Shown: piece by piece, positions 1 to 10,116 of the stretch
How positions within the stretch are numbered: the stretch's first letter is position 1
Layout: each line of letters begins with the position of its first letter
Assembly: GCA_005191415.1 (NCBI GenBank)
Contig: SUPS01000010.1
Coordinates: 1-33,060, forward strand
DNA length: 33,060 nt
Direction: 5' to 3'
DNA from: Candidatus Helarchaeota ASGARD archaeon Hel_GB_A
GTDB taxonomy: Archaea; Asgardarchaeota; Lokiarchaeia; Helarchaeales; HEL-GB-A
The notes under the pieces: generated by a model
Seen by the model: the letters and a program-made list of their open reading frames with translations, nothing else
What the model was told of the DNA's origin: nothing
The model's database searches: none
Made by a program: the position numbers and the translations under genes

Positions 1-146
1 ACATGATATAACTTAATAAATAAACAAATAATACAACTTTACATTAAAAATGAATAAATATTATAACCATACATTTATACGATCTCAGATTCTAATTAAA
101 GAATAATAGAAAAAACAGATTAATTGAGAATAAATCAGGGATTTGC

Positions 147-1409
147 ATGTTAGATGATTATAAATATGACATTGATTATTGTGTTCGTTGTTCACTTTGC
201 AAGTGGGTCAATCCATGGGATTTAAAGAGTGCTAGATTCGCAAAAATTTGCCCAAGTAATGCATATTATCTCTTTGATGCTTATTCAGCTCAAGGGCGCA
301 TGGATATTGCTAAAGGAATACTTGATGAAGCTCGCAGAACTCTGTTAATTAAGTCTCCAAAGCTTCTGGAAGCAATATATGCTTGTACAACGTGTGGCGC
401 CTGTGATATTATGTGTAAACGTTCGCAAGATTTAGAAATATTAGAAACGCTCTTGGAGCTTAGAAAGCATATTGTAAAGCATGAAATCGGACCTTTACCT
501 AAACATATAGAGTTTTCAGAAAGTATTCTCAAAAATCATAATCCGTACCAAGAACCTCATGAGAACCGGCTTGCTTGGTTGGATAAAAGCAAGGAAATGT
601 CTTCTAAAGCGAAAATAATCTATTTTATAGGATGCACAACTTCATATCGAATGATAGAAATTGCAAAGTCTACAATAGATATTCTAGAAAAGGCAGAAGT
701 CGATTATACAATCTTAGGAAAAAATGAATGGTGCTGTGGAAGTCCACTTCTCCGTACAGGTCAAGAAACATTAGCACAAGAACTCATCGAACATAATATT
801 AAGGTAATTGAAGAAGCTGGAGCAGAATTAGTTATTACATCTTGTGCAGGATGCTATAGCACTCTAAAAGTTGAATATCCTAAATTTGCAAAATTCAATT
901 TTCAAATAAAACATTCTATTGAATTTATTGAAGACCTAATTTCTTCAGAGAAACTTGAACCTTTCTCAAATAAATTGAATATGAAAGTTACGTATCATGA
1001 CCCATGCCATTTAGGACGTCTTTCTGAACCATATATACCTTGGAAGGGTTCGAGAGTGGCATTTGGTAAGTTTGATCCTCCCAAAGAATTACGAAGAGGG
1101 ACTTTTGGAATGTATCAACCGCCACGAAACATAATATCTGCAATTCCAGGTCTAGAGTTGAATGAGATGGAACGAATCAAAGAATATTCATGGTGTTGTG
1201 GAGCGGGGGGTGGAGTAAGAGCCGCCTTTCCTGAGTTTTCTCTTTGGGCAGCTAAGGAACGAGTAGAAGAAGCAGAATTGACGGGGGCGGATGCGATTGT
1301 TACTTGTTGTCCATTTTGTAAGCGAAATTTAAAAGATAGTATAGAGACAGAAGGAAAGAAAATACAAATTTATGACCTTATTGAGTTAGTCGCCAAATCG
1401 TTAAAGTAA
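147..1409 (+). CDS. Fe-S oxidoreductase with two CCG domains (HdrD/GlpC/LldE-like)
   Basis: N-terminal cysteine clusters CVRCSLC...ICP and CTTCGACDIMCK; CCG-type motifs DPCHLGR and WCCGAGGG. Confidence 0.88.
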   Translation: MLDDYKYDIDYCVRCSLCKWVNPWDLKSARFAKICPSNAYYLFDAYSAQGRMDIAKGILDEARRTLLIKSPKLLEAIYACTTCGACDIMCKRSQDLEILETLLELRKHIVKHEIGPLPKHIEFSESILKNHNPYQEPHENRLAWLDKSKEMSSKAKIIYFIGCTTSYRMIEIAKSTIDILEKAEVDYTILGKNEWCCGSPLLRTGQETLAQELIEHNIKVIEEAGAELVITSCAGCYSTLKVEYPKFAKFNFQIKHSIEFIEDLISSEKLEPFSNKLNMKVTYHDPCHLGRLSEPYIPWKGSRVAFGKFDPPKELRRGTFGMYQPPRNIISAIPGLELNEMERIKEYSWCCGAGGGVRAAFPEFSLWAAKERVEEAELTGADAIVTCCPFCKRNLKDSIETEGKKIQIYDLIELVAKSLK

Positions 1410-1448
1410 ATAATAAATAGAGAAAAAATGGAAGGAATGAGAATTTAA

Positions 1449-1841
1449 ATGAAATTCTTAAGCAATGAATGGGTTAGTCAATATATAGAATCGCTGAATC
1501 AAGATGAGAATTTCAAAAGGATCACTAGAAAATGGGAAGATAATATCCTATTTTTCTTCCAAGAGAAGGATTCGATGGAATCTAAAGGGATTTTATTGAC
1601 AATTCATCACGGAGTATGTAAAGAAGGCAAAATTGTCTCAGATGTAGAGGAGGTGCCGATGACTATAATCGGTTCGATGGCAAATTGGAAAATACTTTTT
1701 CAAGGTAAAATCTCTTTTTTCAATCTTATAATTGAACAGAAATTAAGAATGAAAGGGGATGTTGATAAAATAATGAGAAATTTACCTGCCATTAATGCAA
1801 TGGTAAATAAAATTATTGAAATAACGGAAGTAGAGGAGTAA
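1449..1841 (+). CDS. SCP2-like (sterol carrier/lipid-binding) domain protein
   Basis: 130 aa ORF with SCP2-like pattern ('MTIIGSMANWKILFQGKISFFNLIIEQKLRMKGDVDKIMRNLPAINAMV'); co-directional with flanking redox genes. Confidence 0.5.
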   Translation: MKFLSNEWVSQYIESLNQDENFKRITRKWEDNILFFFQEKDSMESKGILLTIHHGVCKEGKIVSDVEEVPMTIIGSMANWKILFQGKISFFNLIIEQKLRMKGDVDKIMRNLPAINAMVNKIIEITEVEE

Positions 1842-1854
1842 AATGGTGAATTAA

Positions 1855-3357
1855 ATGAAGAATATAAAAAATGAATTTGAGAAAAACGATATAATTGAAA
1901 AAAATCTTAAGCAAAAGTTACAGAAAATTGTTGGTAATGAAAATATAATAGATGATCCTAATAAGATAGAAGAGATTCTTGTAGATTATAGTTTTTTTCC
2001 GAAACGTTATCCACAATATATAGTTTTTCCTCAAAATCTCCATGAAATTCAGAAAATAATTCAATTAGCGAATAAATATAACATCCCCATCATTCCACGA
2101 AGTTCGGAAATAAGTTTCTATGGTGAAAGTCTTCACAGACAAGGGGGAATTATGCTTAATTTGAAAAGAATGAATAAAATTTTGGATATTAATGAGCGAA
2201 ATAGATCTATTCGTATCCAAGCAGGCGTTAATTGGGGTATGATAATTGATATTCTCAAAGAACACGGACTTAGACTAAACATGCCATTATTCCCACATCC
2301 AAAGAAATCAGTTCTTACAAGTTACTTAGAAAGATATCCTTTAGTAATTGCGACATATGAATATAGTGAGCCTTTAGGGGCTTTAGAAGTTGTGATGGGA
2401 AATGGTGCAATTTTTCGCACAGGATCTGCAGTTGGACCTGGGGAACCTGATGAGGCTCCAGAAACAGTTGCATTTGTTGATCCGACAGGCCCAGGCTCTT
2501 CTGATTTTTATCGGATAATCCAAGGGGCTCAAGGCACTATTTGTGCAGTCACGTGGGGAACTATCAAAGTCGAAGCCATACCTTCACTTCAAAGTTTATA
2601 CTTCATTTCGAGCGAAAGCCTTGAGATACTGGTTGATTTTATTTATAAAATTCAACGACGGATGATTGGCTATGAATGTTTCGTATTGAATAATATAGAT
2701 TTAGCCATCATTCTTTCTCAGCACTTATCTCAAGAATTTAAAAAGATAATGAGAGAACTTGCCCCTTGGAATTTGATTTTCGTTATTGGAGGGTTAAAGC
2801 GTTACCCAGAGGAAAAAATTGCATACGAAGAAGAGATACTTTTTGAGCTGGCAAAGCAAGTTAAATTATCTCCTCAAAAGGAATTACCTGGGATTATTAA
2901 TGCTAACCAAGAGATCTTAAAGATAATTGGAGAGGCTTGGAAGAAAGAACCTTATTGGAAATTTTTCTTAAAAGGTGCTTGCTGTGATATATTTTTCTTA
3001 ACTACCATGAATAAGGTGCCCGAGTTTGATAGAGAGGTAAGAAAGAAAACACAGCAATTTAATTATCCAGATGATTTATTAGGCAGCTATATGCAACCAA
3101 TTGAATATGGACGTGCATGTCATTTAGAATACAATTTCTTTTATGATTCGAAAAATAATCAGGAATTACAACATATTCAATCACTTTATCGAGAAGTAAG
3201 TGAGGTAATATATGATTTAGGAGGATTTTTTTCACGCCCATATGGTCTTTGGAAAGAGATGATCTTCTCACGCCATAAAATATATGCAGATACTCTTAAA
3301 AAGACGAAATTAATTTTTGACCCTCAAAATATAATGCATCCTGGGCATTTTTTTTAG
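1855..3357 (+). CDS. FAD-binding oxidase, VAO/GlcD-type
   Basis: PCMH-type FAD domain: 'YIVFPQNLHEIQKIIQLANKYNIPIIPRSS', 'GGIMLNLKRMNKILDINERNRSIRIQAGVNWGMIIDIL'; C-terminal 'KLIFDPQNIMHPGHFF' typical of FAD-linked oxidase C-termini. Confidence 0.85.
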   Translation: MKNIKNEFEKNDIIEKNLKQKLQKIVGNENIIDDPNKIEEILVDYSFFPKRYPQYIVFPQNLHEIQKIIQLANKYNIPIIPRSSEISFYGESLHRQGGIMLNLKRMNKILDINERNRSIRIQAGVNWGMIIDILKEHGLRLNMPLFPHPKKSVLTSYLERYPLVIATYEYSEPLGALEVVMGNGAIFRTGSAVGPGEPDEAPETVAFVDPTGPGSSDFYRIIQGAQGTICAVTWGTIKVEAIPSLQSLYFISSESLEILVDFIYKIQRRMIGYECFVLNNIDLAIILSQHLSQEFKKIMRELAPWNLIFVIGGLKRYPEEKIAYEEEILFELAKQVKLSPQKELPGIINANQEILKIIGEAWKKEPYWKFFLKGACCDIFFLTTMNKVPEFDREVRKKTQQFNYPDDLLGSYMQPIEYGRACHLEYNFFYDSKNNQELQHIQSLYREVSEVIYDLGGFFSRPYGLWKEMIFSRHKIYADTLKKTKLIFDPQNIMHPGHFF

Positions 3358-3428
3358 AATAGAACTTGTGGTGTTATGCTAAAAATAAATTATAAAAAAT
3401 TTTTGGACCAGATTGGAGGAATAGATAT

Positions 3429-4976
3429 ATGGTTTTGTCAAATATAGTTATCGCTGCACTAAAAAATGTAGTAGGGGAGAAATGGTTCTCTAATGATCCA
3501 GTTATCTTACAAGCTTATTCCAGAACCCGTACAGGACTTCCAATTGAGGGATTTCCTGAAGCTGTTCTTTTGCCAAAATCAACAGAAGAAGTTCAAGATA
3601 TTTTCCGTCTCGCAAATCGGTATTCATTCCGAGTAATTCCTGTAGGGTCGTTTTATTTTATGACTTGTGTTCCGATGAAACCTGATTATGTCTTAATCGA
3701 CCCGAAACGGATGGATAAACTCTGGATTGACGAGAAAAATATGTATGCAGTAGTTGAACCATACGTGACATTTGCACAGCTTCAGACGGAAGCAATGAAA
3801 AGAGGACTTTCATGCTACATTTCAGGCGCAGGATCTCAAATATCAGTGCTTGCCAATATGGTTTTTCAGGGGGCAGGGTTGCATGGATATCGATACGGGC
3901 TTGCGAACAGATGCATGCTTGCATTGGAGTGGGTACTCCCAACAGGAGAACTATTACAAATTGGATCAATTACGAATCCTAAGGCAGGATACTTTTGGGG
4001 CGAAGGGCCTGGACCTGATTTACGTGGACTTGTCAAGGGAATTTGGGGATATGCAGGAGGACTGGGCATGTGTACTAAAGTAGCGTTAAAACTTTTTCCT
4101 TGGGCAGGACCTAAAACCCTCCCTATCACGGGTATATCTCCTGAGAAACTTTGCAAACTCCCTTCTGAGCAGTTCAAGTTTTATATTGTTAAATTTCCTA
4201 CCTTACAAAAGGTCATTGATGTCATTTATGAATTAGGGCATGCAGAAATTGGTGGGAAATGCACCTGTTGGGCTTCGGCATGGTATGTATTTCTCCTTTC
4301 CCTGTCTAAGGAACAATTATTTGATTTCGATGAACAGCGTATCTTTAAAGATTCCCTGAAGAGAACTTTAGTTTTTATGATTGAAGGTCATAAATCCAAA
4401 AAGCAGGTAGCTTATGAAGAGAAAGTATTTAAAGAAATAATTGAAGAATATGGGGGAGTATTCCTCCCTGAAGAGATAAATAAGTGGTTTGCTGAGCGAT
4501 TGTCAGCCGAACTGATAAGATCAAATTTAATAACCCGTTTATGGCGAGTATCTGGTATGTTTCACCCTTTAAAATTAGGAATGGATACGCTCGACCACGC
4601 CGTAGAAATCCATCAAAGCACTTTAAAAATGGTAACAAAATATGTCGCAAAGCATTCCAAATCAATCTACAATGATGAAGGAGAAGGAATGTGGGTAAAT
4701 CCATATGATCTTGCACATGAAGGACATGCTGAAAGTGCTTTAGCCCCAGCAGATGTAAAAGGGCAACAGCGCGCTCAAACAATTGGACTTCAAATTTTTA
4801 TGGATGATCTTCAAAATAAAAGACGTTCTATCTTGGGTATTTTAGAACCAGTTATTCGAATTTTCGGTCCAACAGCCTGTAATTTCCATAAATATATTTA
4901 TGCTATTAAGAAGACCTTTGATCCAAATAATATCTCCAATCCTCCTTATCCCATTGACCTAGAAAATGAAGTTTAA
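3429..4976 (+). CDS. FAD-binding oxidase, VAO/GlcD-type (second copy)
   Basis: 'AVLLPKSTEEVQDIFRLANRYSFRVIPVGS', 'YAVVEPYVTFAQLQTEAMKRGL', C-term 'KKTFDPNNISNPPYPI'. Confidence 0.85.
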   Translation: MVLSNIVIAALKNVVGEKWFSNDPVILQAYSRTRTGLPIEGFPEAVLLPKSTEEVQDIFRLANRYSFRVIPVGSFYFMTCVPMKPDYVLIDPKRMDKLWIDEKNMYAVVEPYVTFAQLQTEAMKRGLSCYISGAGSQISVLANMVFQGAGLHGYRYGLANRCMLALEWVLPTGELLQIGSITNPKAGYFWGEGPGPDLRGLVKGIWGYAGGLGMCTKVALKLFPWAGPKTLPITGISPEKLCKLPSEQFKFYIVKFPTLQKVIDVIYELGHAEIGGKCTCWASAWYVFLLSLSKEQLFDFDEQRIFKDSLKRTLVFMIEGHKSKKQVAYEEKVFKEIIEEYGGVFLPEEINKWFAERLSAELIRSNLITRLWRVSGMFHPLKLGMDTLDHAVEIHQSTLKMVTKYVAKHSKSIYNDEGEGMWVNPYDLAHEGHAESALAPADVKGQQRAQTIGLQIFMDDLQNKRRSILGILEPVIRIFGPTACNFHKYIYAIKKTFDPNNISNPPYPIDLENEV

Positions 4977-5039
4977 ATCTGAAAATTTCAACAAAAATGC
5001 ATGCAAGAATTATAGGTATAAAATTAAAAATGATAAGTC

Positions 5040-6464
5040 GTGAAGGGAACCAAGATGAGTGATTATGATGTGATTGTGATCGGTGGTGGAATCGGAGGGA
5101 CAGGAGTAGGTGCATTATTAGCATATAGAGGATTAAAAGTTCTCTTATTGGAGAAGAATTCGTTTATTGGAGGACGATGTAGTTCGTATAAAAAAGATGG
5201 ATTTACGGTTTCGAGTTATATTCATGCATTTTCCTCTAGTGATAAAGGAGCTCTGGGTGAAATTCTCCGAAAAATAAAAATGCCAGATGAAATAGACTGG
5301 GTACAACAGAGTAGCGCTCTGCTAAATTTTAAAGGGATTGAATTCAACCTACCGATCTCCTCTGATATTAATAAAGTCTTAGAAATTGCTAAAAGAATGC
5401 CTATCCCCCAAAATGAATTGGAAAAATTGCTGAAGCTTAATATGGATATGCTTTCACTAAGCTCAAAAAAGGTTCATGCGTTGGATGAACTCGATTTAAA
5501 ATCATGGCTCTCACAACATACCGATAATAGCTTTGTGCACGCAATGACAGCATTTCTTTCAGCTGCTTCTTTTGTGATTCCTTATTATGAAGCATCCACA
5601 GGCGAGTATATTCGCATTCTTCAGAACATGGTCGCCGCAGGGCAAGGCGGTTATCCACGCGGAGATTGTATAACGATCCCTCAGGCATATTGTAAAGGAA
5701 TAGAGAAATATGGAGGGGCTATTAAATTAAATACGGAAGTTAAAAGAATTATAATTGAAAATGATAGAGTATCGGGCGTTGAATTGCTTGATGGTAAAAA
5801 AATTAATTCAAAAATAGTTATAAGTAATGTAAATATTAAAAATACTGTTTTTGATCTTGTGGGGCAGGAATTCTTTGAAAATAAATATACGAAATATTTA
5901 AAAGATTTAAAATATTCTTGGAGCGCTATTGTTTTGAAAATTGCCCTCAAAAAGAAGGTAACTGAGCATACAGCATTTATATATTTCCCTACAGATAATC
6001 CTGTTGAATATTTTCAGCAATTAGAGAGAAGGAAAATCCCCGATGAGTTCTTTCTCTGGGTTGTTGTCCCTTCAAATATCGACCCTAACCTTGCACCTCA
6101 TGGAAAACAACTAATTTGTTGTGGTACTCCACTCCCATACTCGAAACATGAAGATTGGAGCCCATGGGTGGAACAATGCTACACGACTCTAATAAATCTC
6201 ATGCCGGAGATACCAAAACATCAACTTTGGCAAGATATCGTAACGCCTTCTGATATCGAACGAGTGCTCGGGGAAGAAGGGGCTGTTATTGGGATTGCAC
6301 AGACAATAGACCAGGTAGGAAAAAATAGGCCTTCTATTAAATCGCCTTTGCCAGGATTATATTTTGTCGGGGCGGAAGCAGGTGGTTGGGGCATAGGTAC
6401 TGAATTAGCTGCCCAAAGTGCTTTAGAATGTGCAAAAATTGTCTTAAAAGATCTTAAGACTTAA
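5040..6464 (+). CDS. FAD-dependent phytoene desaturase/amine oxidase-like oxidoreductase (CrtI-like)
   Basis: N-terminal dinucleotide-binding 'DVIVIGGGIGGTGVGALLAYRGLKVLLLEKNSFIGGRCSSY'; C-term 'GLYFVGAEAGGWGIGTELAAQSALECA'. ATG at 5055 (MSDYDV) is the more likely start. Confidence 0.85.
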   Translation: MKGTKMSDYDVIVIGGGIGGTGVGALLAYRGLKVLLLEKNSFIGGRCSSYKKDGFTVSSYIHAFSSSDKGALGEILRKIKMPDEIDWVQQSSALLNFKGIEFNLPISSDINKVLEIAKRMPIPQNELEKLLKLNMDMLSLSSKKVHALDELDLKSWLSQHTDNSFVHAMTAFLSAASFVIPYYEASTGEYIRILQNMVAAGQGGYPRGDCITIPQAYCKGIEKYGGAIKLNTEVKRIIIENDRVSGVELLDGKKINSKIVISNVNIKNTVFDLVGQEFFENKYTKYLKDLKYSWSAIVLKIALKKKVTEHTAFIYFPTDNPVEYFQQLERRKIPDEFFLWVVVPSNIDPNLAPHGKQLICCGTPLPYSKHEDWSPWVEQCYTTLINLMPEIPKHQLWQDIVTPSDIERVLGEEGAVIGIAQTIDQVGKNRPSIKSPLPGLYFVGAEAGGWGIGTELAAQSALECAKIVLKDLKT

Positions 6465-6481
6465 AATTAACTTTTTTCTAA

Positions 6482-7261
6482 TTAAATTGGTATTTTTGGT
6501 TGATATACTAGACGATCATGTTGATCTGATAAAATTTTTTCATTCTGATAGAAAATTGTGTTTCCTTTTCTAATAAGTTTGACTGGCATGACGTTATTTT
6601 GGAGATAAAAGGTGTAATGCTGACATTCTCTATGACAAGGGAAGATTCCAATGCGATCCCAGTCTTCAGGTTGATCACAGTTTGCGGTTAAACATAATCT
6701 TGTAGTAGTGATATGTCCGTAGGGAAAATATAGAGATTTATGGAAATCTGGGAAATTTAAATTGATTCCTTGCAATGGATTATCTAGATCAATTCGTTCA
6801 ATGCCATTATTCTTCAAGAATTCGCGATACCAAGGAATATTCAAGTTTGTGGTTCTAAAATAGTTCCAAGTGTTGGAAGATATTTTTTCTCTCAGATAAA
6901 TTATACGTGGATCTCGTTTAATTTTTGTGAGTAAACGACCCAGAACAGGTTTCAATTGAGGAAATTGATGCTTGATCACATTAAAAACGCCCCAATCATT
7001 GAATATTACCTCACTACTTCCAATTTTGTCAGAAATATAAGAAAATAAAGGAATTAATTTCTGCAGTCCCTTGTCTGTAACGTAGGGTGTCACTAAGCTG
7101 AATGAAATAGAATGGTTTTCTACGAATTTCAATACGAGTTCAAGTTCTTTTTGGTGGGGAATTAAATTTTGACAGAATTCAGTCCCGAAATATATTCTAG
7201 AATAAGATTCGGTAAAGTATTCCAAATCCTGTAAGTTTGTTATATAAAGAGTGTGTTCCAT
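6482..7261 (-). CDS. U32-family partner protein, UbiV-like
   Basis: 'SLVTPYVTDKGLQKLIPLF', 'EVIFNDWGVFNVI' and clustered cysteines 'RLCLTANCDQ...FPCHREC'; directly abuts the U32 gene upstream (TGA then ATG). Confidence 0.6.
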   Translation of the reverse strand: MEHTLYITNLQDLEYFTESYSRIYFGTEFCQNLIPHQKELELVLKFVENHSISFSLVTPYVTDKGLQKLIPLFSYISDKIGSSEVIFNDWGVFNVIKHQFPQLKPVLGRLLTKIKRDPRIIYLREKISSNTWNYFRTTNLNIPWYREFLKNNGIERIDLDNPLQGINLNFPDFHKSLYFPYGHITTTRLCLTANCDQPEDWDRIGIFPCHRECQHYTFYLQNNVMPVKLIRKGNTIFYQNEKILSDQHDRLVYQPKIPI

Positions 7262-8251
7262 TCACATCACTTCCGGAAAATAGCACATACTATAGCGACA
7301 TGGGCGCTCATAAGTGAGGTAGTATGAGATTCGTGCAACTTGAATGAATTTTTCACGATTCGGCTTTTTGTCCAGGAACTTAAGGAGATTATTGAGAAAA
7401 GTAGTATCTTTTACTTTTTTCCATCCTGGATTGGCGCGCCCCACAATTTTAACGCTGGTAATTCCAATCTTTTTTAAGTCATAAAGTGCGCAAATTCCAC
7501 AAGGTCGGTCATCAATATGGGTGTGGGTCCAAATATGTTGACGTTTTTGAGAACTAATCAATTTAAAAGATGATTTTGAATCTTTAGACCCTCTTTTCGG
7601 AGAATCGGTTGTAATCTCAAATGGCATCATGCAAGCATTCCCAAACTTGCGTGTATTATTTTCAATTGTTAGAAAGCCATGATGAAAAGTACAAAGCCCA
7701 TCGATATTTGGACATTTTGAACCAAAAATAAAGACTTCTGTTTCTATTGTCGTGTGTTTTACGATTGCTTCGATTTCTTCTAATGTAAGATGTCTTTCAA
7801 GGATAACACGCTTAGCACCGAGGGATTGAAAAAATTTCGCACTTTCAGAATTGAGAGTATTTCCGCCAGTACTAATGTGATATTGAAGTTGAGGATAATA
7901 TTTCTGAGCATATAATAATAATGCTAAGTCGGATATGAAGATGGCATCGATATTAAGTTTGGCGAGTTTTTTAAGATAGCGTTTAATGAGTTCATATTGT
8001 TCGAGTATGAAGTAATGGGCATTGAAGGTAAAATAAATTTTTGTATCGAGATTATGAGCGATTTGGATGGCAGATTTTAATTCTTCAAAATTTTTAAAAT
8101 GTGCAGCTTGAGCTTGTCTTCGGCTGATCGAAATGGCGGGATATCGTTGTTGCCAATCTGCGGGAAGGACGCCACAATAGAGTTCATCAGCTCCTGCTTC
8201 AATGATGGCTTCAATCTCGTCCAAGCGGCTAACCGGAGCGAGAAGTTTCAT
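7262..8251 (-). CDS. Peptidase U32 family protein, UbiU-like
   Basis: 'MKLLAPVSRLDEIEAIIEAGADELYCGV' N-terminus; 'ERHLTLEEIEAI', 'EVFIFGSKCPNIDGLCTFHHG', 'CGICALYDLKKIGITSVKIVGR'. Confidence 0.85.
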   Translation of the reverse strand: MKLLAPVSRLDEIEAIIEAGADELYCGVLPADWQQRYPAISISRRQAQAAHFKNFEELKSAIQIAHNLDTKIYFTFNAHYFILEQYELIKRYLKKLAKLNIDAIFISDLALLLYAQKYYPQLQYHISTGGNTLNSESAKFFQSLGAKRVILERHLTLEEIEAIVKHTTIETEVFIFGSKCPNIDGLCTFHHGFLTIENNTRKFGNACMMPFEITTDSPKRGSKDSKSSFKLISSQKRQHIWTHTHIDDRPCGICALYDLKKIGITSVKIVGRANPGWKKVKDTTFLNNLLKFLDKKPNREKFIQVARISYYLTYERPCRYSMCYFPEVM

Positions 8252-8281
8252 TTCAAAAGATCGCTATTCCTCAAAATGTCA

Positions 8282-9373
8282 TTAATATTCGGTGAAACTT
8301 TTGACGGTTTTCATATCTAATTGCTTTATTAATTCAAGGATAAGCTGAACCGCAGCATCAAAATCGCTTAAGGCGAATAAGCTACATAGGGAATGGATAT
8401 GCCGAGTGGGAACTCCTAATACAATAGATGGGCAACCTTTTCGGGATAAATGGATTGGACCGCCATCAGTTCCTCCAGTAGCAGTTAAAGAAAGTTGGTA
8501 GGGAATTTTATTTTGTTCAGCAATAGATATTACAAATTCTTTTAGTGCAGGGTTAGGTATCATAGAGCGGTCATAGGTATATATTGCAACACCTTTACCC
8601 ATTTTTGATGGAGCGGGTCCAGCTTTAGCACCAGGTACATCGCCTGCAATGGAAGTCTCGCAAATAATAGCAATATCAGGATCTGAAACATGAGACATAG
8701 TTCTTGCACCTCGCGCACCAACTTCTTCTTGTGTAGTTGCAGCGCCAATTACGGTGTTAGGATGGTTTATTTTTTCTTCCTTTAATCGTTTACATGCTAA
8801 TGCTGCAACAAATGTACCTACACGATCATCAAATGCTTTACCCATTGCAACTGTTTTATTATTTAATAATGTAAAAGGACTAATAGGGGCTATAGGGTCG
8901 CCTAATTTTATTCCGAGTTGCTCCAATTCTTCTTTTGTTTTACATCCAATATCGATAAACATTTCATTCATAGGAATGATTTTTTTCCGATCTTCTGGTG
9001 GAATTAAATGAGGAGGTTTGGCTGCGATTACACCTATAAAATCACCTTTATTTGACCGAATTAGAACTCGTTGTCCCAGAATAGTTTGGTCAAGCCAGCC
9101 TCCTAAATTCACGAATTGAATATATGCTTCAGTAAAACCTGTTACAATAAACCCAATCTCATCAATATGTCCTGGAATGGCAATTCGCGGGTGATCTGCT
9201 GTGCCTTTAATAGTATATAAAAGAGAACCTAATTTATCAGTTTCAATTTCATCTGCAAAGGATTGAATAAAACCCTTCAAGAGTGTAAGGGGTTCTCGCT
9301 CGAATCCAGAGGGACCGAACGCTTCAGTAAAACGCCTAAAAAACTCTAATTCATTTTCATTCATAAGTACCAA
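8282..9373 (-). CDS. M42 family metallopeptidase (glutamyl aminopeptidase/endoglucanase M)
   Basis: 'FGPSGFE', 'GHIDEIGFIV', 'KAFDDRVGTFVAALA', 'TTQEEVGARGARTMSH', 'GGTDGGPIHLSRKGCPSIVLGVPTRHIHS'. Confidence 0.93.
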   Translation of the reverse strand: MVLMNENELEFFRRFTEAFGPSGFEREPLTLLKGFIQSFADEIETDKLGSLLYTIKGTADHPRIAIPGHIDEIGFIVTGFTEAYIQFVNLGGWLDQTILGQRVLIRSNKGDFIGVIAAKPPHLIPPEDRKKIIPMNEMFIDIGCKTKEELEQLGIKLGDPIAPISPFTLLNNKTVAMGKAFDDRVGTFVAALACKRLKEEKINHPNTVIGAATTQEEVGARGARTMSHVSDPDIAIICETSIAGDVPGAKAGPAPSKMGKGVAIYTYDRSMIPNPALKEFVISIAEQNKIPYQLSLTATGGTDGGPIHLSRKGCPSIVLGVPTRHIHSLCSLFALSDFDAAVQLILELIKQLDMKTVKSFTEY

Positions 9374-9510
9374 TTTTCGTCAGGCTTAAAAAAATTTTAT
9401 ATGTAATTTGAATTATTTTGTATATTAGGATAAAGTAGGTTACGATAAGAAAGAATTTTTAAAACAAGATTATTTAAAGAGAGAATTTTACTTCTGAGTG
9501 GTGAAAACAA

Positions 9511-10116
9511 ATGAGTCAAGCTCCAAAATTTGTCTTCGAGTGTTTAGGGGAAAATTGTCCTGATCGAAAATGCTGCAATCGGTCTCCAGTACAGGTCTAT
9601 TTTGAAGATATCCGACGATGGGTTACAGACCAGACCATTAATGTGGTTTTTCCTCATCTCGAATTAACGGCAGAAAGTGGTTATCCCATGATAATTCTGA
9701 AAAAATATCCGAATGAGACGCTTTGTGCCCTATTTAATAAAGAAACTAAGAAGTGCAACATTTATTTTAGCAAACCTATTTCATGCGCTACTTTTCCGCT
9801 GGGATTCAATGGAAATGCCTTTTATGTAATAAGTAAAGAATGCCCGGGCTTAGGAAAAGGAAAAATGACGAAAGAATACCTTAAAGAAATGCGTAATCAA
9901 GCAAAGTTGGACTTCAATTGTCGAACACGCACTAGTTCCGCATTACCCCTTCTACAAATGTTAATTCTTCAGTTCTTCCAAAAACAATCGCAAGCCGCTA
10001 TGGAGAGCTTGAGTGAAGAAGATAGAAAAAAGATAGAAGAAATTCTCTCAAAAGGAGGCAATAAATCAGAGAAAAAAGAAGATATTGCATCTGCAAATGA
10101 AGATTCAGGTAAATGA
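9511..10116 (+). CDS. YkgJ family cysteine cluster protein
   Basis: 'CLGENCPDRKCCN' N-terminal cluster and 'ISCATFPLGF...KECPG'. Confidence 0.75.
   Translation: MSQAPKFVFECLGENCPDRKCCNRSPVQVYFEDIRRWVTDQTINVVFPHLELTAESGYPMIILKKYPNETLCALFNKETKKCNIYFSKPISCATFPLGFNGNAFYVISKECPGLGKGKMTKEYLKEMRNQAKLDFNCRTRTSSALPLLQMLILQFFQKQSQAAMESLSEEDRKKIEEILSKGGNKSEKKEDIASANEDSGK

Noticed and set aside
3658-4177. Overlapping ORFs inside the second FAD oxidase (3658-3969 -, 3850-4083 +, 3866-4177 -)
   Set aside because: Shadow ORFs of a well-supported FAD-binding CDS; no recognisable domains.
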